Source: CAYWVO01 sp964461835 (lineage in GTDB: Bacteria > Zixibacteria > MSB-5A5 > WJJR01 > JAJRUJ01). From it: a stretch of 30,684 bases of DNA. The stretch lies in the NCBI GenBank assembly GCA_964461835.1, contig CAYWVO010000040.1, forward strand, positions 1-30,684, in the 5' to 3' direction. The translations under genes and the position numbers were made by a program. This document shows, one piece after another, positions 15,749-24,300 of this stretch. Position 1 is the first letter of the stretch; each line of letters starts with the position of its first letter. The notes under the pieces were generated by a model. It had not been told where the DNA came from. It did not search any database and saw only the letters and a program-made list of their open reading frames with translations.

Positions 15749-18700
15749 TTATCTGAACGCCCCACGTATGCCGCTCTCGGATTTCTCAAACTTGATATCC
15801 GGAAGTTGCTTCACATTTACCCGGAAATAATAGCCTTCCCGATTACCCCCGGGCACCCAGTTGAACTGTGCCTCCCAGCAATGCAGGTCCCGGTAGATAG
15901 TAAACGTCTGACTGGCCATGCGGTGATCGACAACATCATAGTACCACTTGTAATCAACGCGCCAATTGGCCGTGGGGCTGATTTCAAGCGTGCCACCAAT
16001 CGTATGCGCTTTGGAGGTCCCGCCGGAGATAAAGCGCGTTTCACTATAGCGATAGGAAAAAGAGGCATTGAACGGCAGCCCGGTTGGACTCAGCGTATCG
16101 GGTCGGTCGCTGACCCGTGAGGGAATAAACGCTGATTCGCCGCCGCGAATCGCATAGGACGATGAGACCGAGAAATTCTCCAACCGCGGATTCAACCACT
16201 GTAATTCCAGTGTCCGCGGGTTATAGAGATCATGGGTTGCCCGGATATTAAACTGTATTTGATTCGCCAGACGGGTGCTCAATGAGGAATTAAGTTTCGA
16301 CCACTTCCGTTCCGTAGCTTCGAGGTTGTAGCTTGCCGAAACATCGCCGGTTAACAAGGATGATTTCTGTTCCTCGCCCCCCTGTAGATACTTCGCGTCG
16401 AGATTATGCCCCAGACTGAACGAGAGAATCTGGGAGCGCGTTGATGATCCCCCACCGACCCCGGTGAAGCTGCGCAGTTCTTGATGGGCGGTAATTGCCG
16501 GTGAAAGGGAGTAGCTGACGCGCGGCGTCATCACATGACGGATCGACTCCACACCGAATATCCGGGGGTGGAGAAAGCCGTAGAGCTTCGTGTTCGCCGA
16601 GGCGCCCAGGGAAAATGATCCGCGACGGGCAGGTTCCTCGACTAACACACCTTCCTCCTGTGCCTCATCGGTATCAAAAACGTAATACCAGGTTTCAGTC
16701 CCGGAAATGGACGGTGTAATATTGATGTAGGTGAGCAGGCTGTGCGAGCCGGGGATGAGGCTAAACCGGTGATGCAAGGTGGCGTACTGCTTATCGCCGC
16801 CGGCTCGTTTAAACACCGCATGATTCAGACGATTGGAGTAACTGTACTTGATCCCGTGATACCAGCGGACCTCATCTTCATCCTCCGGTCGGGGGAAAAT
16901 ATTTCGTGAGATCAAAGTAAAGTTGGCGTTCGGTGATCGTAACGTTTGTTCGTCGGTATCCAGATCGTCGACATGTTCGGCGGCGACCGTAATCGACGCC
17001 CCACTCCAGCGCTTGCTGAAATTAACCTGTGATCGCAACTGCCGATTGAGACGATCTCCCTGGTCAAAACTGTAGTCGGTGTAAAAGGTCTCATCGGAGA
17101 TAAAATTAGCGCTGCCGGCGATCCGCATCGACGGCGACAATTCGTGATTGTGTCTGGCCAACAAACGCCAGCGGCGAGTGGATTGCCTGACCTTAATCCC
17201 CTCTACGGTTACCCACCGCGATTCCGGCGCATATTTGAAATCGACGTATCCGTCCAACACATAGCGCAAGGCGTAGCCGATCCTGCCGCGGAATTGCAAA
17301 CCGGTGGCTTCGCGGATATCTATCGCTACTTCGAGGTCCCAGTATTCCGATGCCGCCCAATAGTAACCGATATTTTCCACAAACCGTTGCCCGCGTTCAA
17401 AATTTCCGATCCGCAATTGCGTAAATCCCGAGTGGCGGCCCGGTTTAATTGGAAAGATGTAATAGGGGATGATGAACAGCGGCAGCTTATCGATATACAA
17501 CACCACGGGCCGGGAAATAACTTTATCCCCGCGAATCACTTTCATGGTCTTGCCATAGAAATGGTAATGTGGCTCGTCGTATTCGCAGGTGGTGTAGGTT
17601 CCGTGTTCGACAAAGAACTGCTTTTCGGTGTATTTGAGAAACCGCTGGCTCCGGTAGTAGGCTTTCTCGTGCTCGGTAAAGGAGCCGGTGATTTTTCCGC
17701 GTTCGGTCTCCAGATTATAGGTGAGTGTTTCCCCGTACACGGTCTGGGTGCCGTCCATGAGAATCGGTGGATTAATAAAAGCGTCGGCGGAATCAGGGTC
17801 GGGAGTCCCCTTCGCGAAGAGCCTTTTTTCCTCGGCATGGTACGTGATGTTGTCTGCGGTAAGTTGAATGGCCTGGTACGATACCTGGCCGTTGCCGTGC
17901 AAATCGATTTCCGAGGAGCCGGGTCGTAAGATAATATTGCTGCTGGCATATTCGATTGTATCGATGATGTTTGAGACTGCACTTACGGGATGATAATACG
18001 TTCCCCGTGCCCCGCCATGTATCTCCGCCCGATTGACCGAATTATCCTCAATGAAAATGGACAGGGTATCACCGGAGGTCTGATTCTCGCCGCGCAATTC
18101 TCCTTCCCGGGGAACACTTTCTCCCGGAAAATAATGTGCTTTGGCGGCACCGTAAGCGTTGATGCGCTCGAGTTGATCCGCTTCGAGCAGGAAATCCACC
18201 CGGTCACCCCAGATCTTGTGTTCTTCCCCGGCCAGTGAATCGGTTGTAACTGAATCTGCCGCAGGCCGGAAAACGATTTCCGCATCACCGATCACGGATA
18301 CTTTTTCCACGTTCCGATTAATGGAGTACAGAATAATCGTATCGCCTTTTGACTCGGCGTTGCTGCCGATTGCCACGGGGTTCTCAGTGAGGATCATCAT
18401 GCCGGAGTCGGGCCAGGTCACGGCGCGGCCGCACCGGGCAGTCCAGTCCTCCCGCTCGATTTCCACGTCACTGACGGCCCACCCGCGACCGCTGTCCCGG
18501 TCGAATTCGAGAGTGGAACTTGTAATTATCGTGCTCGTCGTTGTGTCATCGAAATCCATGATGAGTCGGGGAAGTGAATCGCAGATCGCCCGGTCTTCGT
18601 CCCGAAAGAACGTCATCCGGGCTCCCTCGATCCGAACCCGTTCGAGAGAGTCCACCAACACGGCGTTACCGAACGCCCACGCGGTGCGGGTGTGCCGGTC

Positions 18701-19003
18701 GTAGACGAGGGAATCGGTGGTCAGCCAGCGGTGTGGCTGGGTGAGTTTTACGTCCCCGGTGCAGATAATTCGCCCCTCCGAGCGCAGCCAGGAGGCGATA
18801 TCGCAGGCGAGTCGATCTTTCCCGATCGCGAACAACACGTTGCCGTATGAATAGGAATTGATGCCGGCGTCGGTCGTAACCAGCCTGGTTGAGTCGGCGT
18901 GCAGCAACCGCAAGGTGCGCGCCTCCTCCTGCGCTACCGCTGAAGCAACCAACAGGAGCACCGCGGTGGCGGCGGTAGTCACAATGCCTGCTGTGTGTCG
19001 CAT
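15749..19003 (-). CDS. lptD: LPS-assembly protein LptD-like (OstA/imp)
   Basis: This 1084-residue protein resembles LptD, the outer-membrane barrel that inserts lipopolysaccharide into the outer leaflet. A signal peptide (MRHTAGIVTTAATAVLLLVASAVA) is followed by a long periplasmic part with repeated OstA/LptA-type strands, for example GDVKLTQPHRWLTTDSLVYD, YGNAVLVDSLE-like segments and YHAEEKRLFAKG. A typical transition then appears, EHGTYTTCEYDEPHYHFYGK, with LPLFIIPYYIFPIKPGRHSG, and a barrel to the C-terminus. It is longer than Escherichia coli LptD (784), mostly through the periplasmic repeats, and may carry its own LptA-like bridge. It begins 39 bases after the PLP-enzyme stop and probably shares its transcript. 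No strong ribosome-binding site is seen. Confidence 0.88.
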   Translation of the reverse strand: MRHTAGIVTTAATAVLLLVASAVAQEEARTLRLLHADSTRLVTTDAGINSYSYGNVLFAIGKDRLACDIASWLRSEGRIICTGDVKLTQPHRWLTTDSLVYDRHTRTAWAFGNAVLVDSLERVRIEGARMTFFRDEDRAICDSLPRLIMDFDDTTTSTIITSSTLEFDRDSGRGWAVSDVEIEREDWTARCGRAVTWPDSGMMILTENPVAIGSNAESKGDTIILYSINRNVEKVSVIGDAEIVFRPAADSVTTDSLAGEEHKIWGDRVDFLLEADQLERINAYGAAKAHYFPGESVPREGELRGENQTSGDTLSIFIEDNSVNRAEIHGGARGTYYHPVSAVSNIIDTIEYASSNIILRPGSSEIDLHGNGQVSYQAIQLTADNITYHAEEKRLFAKGTPDPDSADAFINPPILMDGTQTVYGETLTYNLETERGKITGSFTEHEKAYYRSQRFLKYTEKQFFVEHGTYTTCEYDEPHYHFYGKTMKVIRGDKVISRPVVLYIDKLPLFIIPYYIFPIKPGRHSGFTQLRIGNFERGQRFVENIGYYWAASEYWDLEVAIDIREATGLQFRGRIGYALRYVLDGYVDFKYAPESRWVTVEGIKVRQSTRRWRLLARHNHELSPSMRIAGSANFISDETFYTDYSFDQGDRLNRQLRSQVNFSKRWSGASITVAAEHVDDLDTDEQTLRSPNANFTLISRNIFPRPEDEDEVRWYHGIKYSYSNRLNHAVFKRAGGDKQYATLHHRFSLIPGSHSLLTYINITPSISGTETWYYVFDTDEAQEEGVLVEEPARRGSFSLGASANTKLYGFLHPRIFGVESIRHVMTPRVSYSLSPAITAHQELRSFTGVGGGSSTRSQILSFSLGHNLDAKYLQGGEEQKSSLLTGDVSASYNLEATERKWSKLNSSLSTRLANQIQFNIRATHDLYNPRTLELQWLNPRLENFSVSSSYAIRGGESAFIPSRVSDRPDTLSPTGLPFNASFSYRYSETRFISGGTSKAHTIGGTLEISPTANWRVDYKWYYDVVDHRMASQTFTIYRDLHCWEAQFNWVPGGNREGYYFRVNVKQLPDIKFEKSESGIRGAFR

Positions 19004-19042
19004 ATCAGTTATAACAGCCGGGTTGTCGAAACGTTCTGATCC

Positions 19043-20227
19043 TCACAAGACCGCGAGCGCCTGTTCCAGATCGGCAATTATTTCCTGCGGGTCTTCCAGG
19101 CCAACCGAGAGTCGTAATAATCCCTCCGGGATTCCCACGGCCCGGCGCCCATCGGCGGTCATGGCGAAATGCGAGGTCAACACCGGGAGACAGGCCATCG
19201 ATTCCACACCCCCCAGCGAGCCGGCATTGGCGATCAGTTCGAATGAATCAATCACCCGAATTGCCTCGGCGCGACCACCATTGATTTCAAAGGCCACCAT
19301 ACCGCCGAAACCGGACATCTGCTTCGCTGCCAGGTCATGACCAGGGAAATCCGACAGTCCGGGATAGAACACCTGCCGAATTTTCTCATGACTGTTCAGG
19401 TGCTTGGCAATGGTCTCTGCGTTCTTGTTTTGTCGTTCCACCCGCACGGCCAGAGTCTTCAAACCTCGGCCCATCAGAAACGCCGCCTGTGGATCACACA
19501 CCCCGCCAAGCAACTTGCGGTTTTCATGAATCTGCGCAATGTTATCCGCCGATCCGGCCGCCACCCCGCCGATCAAATCCGAGTGCCCGCCGATATACTT
19601 GCTGGCCGAGTGCATGACCATATCCACGCCCAGCATATGTGGTTTCTGGTTAATCGGCGTGGCAAAGGTGTTATCGCAGGCACTCAACACGCCATGTTTG
19701 CGGCAGGCGATAACCACGGCCTCAATGTCGATAACGTTCAGAGTTGGATTTACCGGGGTCTCAAACCAGAGCAGGCGCGCCGGCTTTTGCAGGAAATCAT
19801 CCAGATGAGTAAAATCATCCCGCGATAGATACTCAACCTCGATGCCCAGCTTGCTCAACACGTTATTGAAGACATGGGTCGTGCCGCCGTACAGCGAGTC
19901 CGAGGCCAGCAGCCGGTCACCCGCGCGCAGAAACGTCAAGCAAATCGTGGTCGTGGCCGCCTGCCCGGAAGAGAAAATTTGGGCGGCCTCCGCCCGTTCC
20001 AGTTCGGCAAGTTTGGCCTCCACGGCCTCGACCGTGGGATTGGAATAACGGGCGTAGATATACCGTCCGCCTCGGCCCTCCTGCAAATCGATCAATTGCT
20101 GAGAGTTGATAAAGCGGTAGTTCGAGGTTTGATAAATCGGGGTCACCATGGCGCCATCGAACCGGGTGGCGTCATGTGTGGATTCGACACATCGGGTAAA
20201 GTCGCTGCGATCGGGTTTCTCGGACAT
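19043..20227 (-). CDS. Cys/Met-metabolism PLP-dependent enzyme (cystathionine gamma-synthase/lyase family)
   Basis: This 394-residue pyridoxal-phosphate enzyme acts in transsulfuration or methionine metabolism. YARYSNPT at 58-65 and SSGQAA at 86-91 are phosphate- and cofactor-binding motifs. SASKYIGGHSD contains the PLP lysine K210, and the C-terminus has SLGGVESMACLP and LLRLSVGLEDPQEI. The family includes cystathionine gamma-synthase, cystathionine lyases and methionine gamma-lyase, and sequence alone does not settle which. The ATG at 20227 has AAAGGAG 5 bases upstream. The longer frame to 20323 lacks support. The gene is divergent from the DUF2461 gene and probably heads a transcript with lptD. 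Confidence 0.9.
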   Translation of the reverse strand: MSEKPDRSDFTRCVESTHDATRFDGAMVTPIYQTSNYRFINSQQLIDLQEGRGGRYIYARYSNPTVEAVEAKLAELERAEAAQIFSSGQAATTTICLTFLRAGDRLLASDSLYGGTTHVFNNVLSKLGIEVEYLSRDDFTHLDDFLQKPARLLWFETPVNPTLNVIDIEAVVIACRKHGVLSACDNTFATPINQKPHMLGVDMVMHSASKYIGGHSDLIGGVAAGSADNIAQIHENRKLLGGVCDPQAAFLMGRGLKTLAVRVERQNKNAETIAKHLNSHEKIRQVFYPGLSDFPGHDLAAKQMSGFGGMVAFEINGGRAEAIRVIDSFELIANAGSLGGVESMACLPVLTSHFAMTADGRRAVGIPEGLLRLSVGLEDPQEIIADLEQALAVL

Positions 20228-20370
20228 CGGCACTCCTTTCGCTACCGGCCAAAATCCGAGACTGGATGCGTATCGGCAAGGAAAATGATTGCCGGCGATG
20301 AACTGTCCTTCATTGTTCACCAACAGTGATGCGTATCAGAATAAATGACAATGCTAAGGCGGACACAGAT

Positions 20371-20385
20371 GTGATAGCATATCAC
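20371..20385. promoter_or_regulatory. Perfect inverted repeat in the divergent gap
   Basis: GTGATAGCATATCAC has 6-bp arms around 3 bases and ends 17 bases before the DUF2461 start. It lies in the 175-base region between two divergent genes, a usual place for an operator. The regulator is unknown, and no clear promoter hexamer pair was found here. Confidence 0.35.
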
Positions 20386-20402
20386 TTCAAATGAGGATAC
20401 CA

Positions 20403-21092
20403 ATGCCGAAACAAGTCTACTTTACGCCGAAACTGTTCAAATTCTTACAAGACCTCAAAGCCAACAACGCCAAGCCGTGGTTTGAGCAGAACAAGGAGCG
20501 CTACTTAGCAGAGGTGCGCGAGCCGTTTTTGCAATTTATCGCCGATTTTGCTCCGCGCCTGCGCGCGATCAACCCGCACTTTGTTGCCGATCCACGACCG
20601 ACCGGCGGCTCACTTTTTCGCATTTACCGGGATGTCCGGTTTGCCAAAGACAAAACGCCCTACAAGACGCACGCCGCGGCCAAGTTCAACCACGAACTCG
20701 GCAAGGATGTTCACGCCCCGGGTTTTTATTTGCATTTGGAGCCGGGCCAGGTCTTCGCCGGCGCGGGCATTTGGCAACCGGACTCCACCACCAGCGGGAA
20801 AATCCGCACTGCTATTGCCGAGGAATCCACTAAATTCAAACGCATCCTCAACGTGAAAGCATTTAAAGAACAGTGCACTGTCGTTGGTGATCAATTGGTC
20901 CGTCCCCCGCGCGGCTTCGATCCCGATCATCCGATGATCGACTATTTGCGCTACAAAGATTTCCTGGTCACCACGAGCTTCACCCAGAAAGAGGTCTGCT
21001 CACCTGAGTTTATGGATCAGTGGGTGGCAACGGTGAAGACCTGCATGCCGTACACCAAGTTCCTCTGTCAGGCCATTGGCCTGCCGGTATAA
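20403..21092 (+). CDS. DUF2461 (TIGR02453) family protein
   Basis: This 229-residue cytoplasmic protein belongs to the widespread DUF2461 family of unknown function. Typical features are visible: LFKFLQDLKANNAKPWFEQNKERY near the N-terminus, RIYRDVRFAKDKTPYKTH in the middle (the most conserved block), GFYLHLEPGQVFAGAGIW, and LRYKDFLVTTSFT near the end. An earlier in-frame ATG at 20391 exists, but the ATG at 20403 has GAGGA just upstream. The gene stands alone: it diverges from the PLP enzyme and is followed by a 285-base gap before the large regulator. Confidence 0.85.
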   Translation: MPKQVYFTPKLFKFLQDLKANNAKPWFEQNKERYLAEVREPFLQFIADFAPRLRAINPHFVADPRPTGGSLFRIYRDVRFAKDKTPYKTHAAAKFNHELGKDVHAPGFYLHLEPGQVFAGAGIWQPDSTTSGKIRTAIAEESTKFKRILNVKAFKEQCTVVGDQLVRPPRGFDPDHPMIDYLRYKDFLVTTSFTQKEVCSPEFMDQWVATVKTCMPYTKFLCQAIGLPV

Positions 21093-21100
21093 CAGTGTAG

Positions 21101-21119
21101 CACGGGCGTCCCGCCCGTG
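21101..21119. terminator. G+C-rich hairpin after the DUF2461 gene
   Basis: CACGGGCG and CGCCCGTG form a perfect 8-bp stem with a 3-base loop, 9 bases after the stop codon. No T-run follows, so it is either a poor intrinsic terminator or another REP-like element. The remainder of 21120-21377 becomes A+T-rich with several TATA-like words (TATAGT 21303-21308, TATAGC 21320-21325) but no convincing promoter pair. Confidence 0.45.
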
Positions 21120-21377
21120 TCGCTTCCGATGCGATACAGATTTTCTCTCCGCCTCATTGGCAATTTCGCGAGATCCAACAAATACACCTGCTTGGGCATC
21201 ACTCTCGCTAACTATATAAATATTAGCCGCTTACGAATTGGGGGATTCGTCGTCGGATTGGGCTGAAGCATTATTGTGTTTATTTTCGAGGAAAAATACC
21301 TTATAGTAAGTGGGGCAGTATAGCTGGTCAGGCGCGTACCATATATTGCCCCATCGCCTACCCTTGGGATTGTGACG

Positions 21378-24300
21378 ATGAGATTGACGACGGGACCGCA
21401 GAAATTTACCGATCTAAAGCGGGTTGCCTCATCTAATTTCAGCACGGTCTACTCCGCCCGTGACCCGTTGAGTGATAACCACATTGCGCTGAAAGTCGCC
21501 AATCCGGCGGTGGATTACAGCGAGACAATTCTCCGCCAGGAATTCGATTTCCTCTCCGTACATCGGCACCCGAATTTTGTGTCGGTCTACGACTATGGAC
21601 AAAACGACGAAGGTGTCCCCTTCTTTTCTATGGAATGGGTCGATGGCTCTTCGTTGCTCGCCTCGTGCCATCGACAATCAACCGCAACCATTTCGGCTGC
21701 TGTCCTGGAACTCTGCGAGGCGATGGCGGCCCTGCATGCGACCGGCCATGTGCACTGTGACCTGACACCGGGCAATGTCCTAGTGCATAAGAAACCGAAC
21801 GGGAACCTGGTAACGATCCTAGATTTTGGACTAACAACACGGGCATTCTCGGTGGCCGACCTCCATATCCGCGGAACTGATACCTATATCGCCCCGGAAA
21901 TACCACGAGGAGATTGCATCACGCCGGCGTGTGATATGTACTCCTTCGGCAAGATATTACACAAACTGGAACAGCTCCTCTTTGCGGAGGGGGAACGACC
22001 CGCAGCGTTCCCATTAAATCGGCAGATGATACGACAGTTGGCCGACTGGTGCCGGTCCTCACATCCGGAGTCCCGTCCGGGCAGCTTCGAGACAATAGCC
22101 GACTACTGGGCCTCCAAAGTATGCCGACGGACGGACGGCCGTGAGCCGAGACGAACGCGGCATGTTGGCTGCGTAAAATTCGTCGGCCGCGCTGCTGAGC
22201 GGCAAATTCTGGCCGACACCGTGTCTGAGCTTTCAGCAGCCGGAGGCGGGCTGGTGCTTATCGGCGGCGGTCCCCGCAGCGGGAAATCATCCCTCCTCAA
22301 TCGTTTCAAGGCGCAAATCCAGCCACAAATCTCGGGATCGCTCCGCTTTGAGGTGCACACCGCGGACGAATTGCGAAACCGGCTCCCGGAGGTACTGGCC
22401 GCGTCCGAATCATATATCACCGAGACGAGTACCGGTGATTTGTCCTCCGCATTTTGTGTATTTCTCAAATACCACGCGGCCGCCGACCTCAGTCGGGCGG
22501 ACGTCCGATGGCTGCTGGAATTGGCGGAATCGTACGGGGTCGTGCTGCTGATAACCCATCGGGGAACCGGTACCTACCCCCGGAGTGAACGCTTGCGCAA
22601 AATAGTCCTCGCTCAGCTGTCATTAACTGAGTTTGAGGAGCTCTGCCGAGCCAATTTCCCGCAGGATCAGTGGCGCATGGTGCCGGTTACCCACCTGCAC
22701 CGTGCTACAGGTGGCATCCCCTCACTGCTCGCGGCAAAAGCCGCCGATTGGCATGAGTGGCGCCGGAAGGGAAAAGATTCGGAGGCCTTTCGCTGGCGCC
22801 GGATTCCTGCCGCTGCCCAGCGAGAACTGCTGGCCGAGCTGGAACCGATAGCAAAGGAAATCATGCCGATAGCCGGCGCACTGGGCGAAGCCCGCGGTTC
22901 TTTCACGGTGGCGCAAATCGCTCAACACGTCGAGCTGCCGTCGCGGCGGATACGAATGATAATCCGGCTGTTGGAAGAAGGTGGCTTTGTACGCGTACAT
23001 CGTCATCCCCAGAGATATTCCTACGCGTTTGCCTCTACCTGGCATCGTGACTGCTTTAACCACTGGTACCGGTCGCGAAGAAACGACGGTCTCTTACTGC
23101 CTGATGATTCCCACCAGCCAGCTATTCACCGGTCCGGTCCGGTGGATACTGACCTCACAGATATCGCAGAACTCATCCAGCAGTTTCGCCGAAATGTTCG
23201 CCACGCGCCTTCTGGTGATTCTTTGTCTGCGGCCAGTGCGTTGGCGATTCGGATCATCAAGGCCTACGCCACACTCAAAGACCTCGGCGCCTCCCAGAAA
23301 TGGATCCGCCGACTGGCCGGGATCTATGCTCAGCGAATTAAATCCAGACAGGCAATCGCCTACGATCGTTTTCGTCAGTTCATCCGGCTGCTAAGTACGC
23401 ACTCCTCGGGCGAGTTCCGACAGACGTGGATTGAAAATATTCTTCAGGAACGAGCACTCTCCCGCAATACCACTGCCCTGTTGCACAGTGAATTGGGCCT
23501 TACGCAGTACCAGCGGCATGACTACCAACGGGCGCTCACCCATTACCATACTGCCGAAGCGCTTTGGAACAAAGGGGATGGCGATCAATCCGCCCGAGCG
23601 CGCAATTACAACAGAATTGGCGTCATCTACCAACGGCGGGAAAAACTCGACCAGGCGGAAGGCTATTTGTTTAAGGCCCAGCGAATTGCCGAAGAAGTCG
23701 GTGATCGGGAAGTGCTGGTTGCCGTCAATGTGAATCTCGGGGTGCTGACCTTTGAACGTGGCCATGTCCAAGCGGCGTTGGAGCGCTATGAAATCAGTGA
23801 ACGCTACGCCCGAGAGACGGCCAACCATTTCGCGCAAGCGTTCATTTTGCGCAACAAGACCAGTTGTGTGGCGGAGTTGTGTCATTCCTCTGAGGCCATC
23901 AAAGTGGCCCACCTGGCCTTACACGCCGCAATCGAAGCCAAACATGCATTACCGATCGCAGGCTGCACGGGGAGCGTGGGGTGGTGTTACCTCCGGGCGG
24001 GCGATACGGAGAAAGCGTATGAATATATCATGCGCAGTATCGAGCTGCACCGGGCGTCGGAGGATCTGTTTTATCTGGGGATTAACACGCTAAATCTTTC
24101 CCGTCTTTCCGCCATACAAGGAAAACGGAATCAGGCAATGAGGTACGCCCTCCAGGCATTCCGCTATGCCCGGCGGTGTGATGCACCTTCACTCATTGTT
24201 GAGTCTTTAATTGAAGCCGCGACGAACGCGGCTATTCAGGGCCGTGTCCGCGTGGCCTCGCGATACCATGCCTACGCCCGGCGCTTTGTCACCGACGGCG

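Noticed and set aside
21212..21445. Minus-strand ORF at the start of the giant regulator gene
   Set aside because: It overlaps the kinase start in antisense, has no ribosome-binding site and shows no protein-like features.
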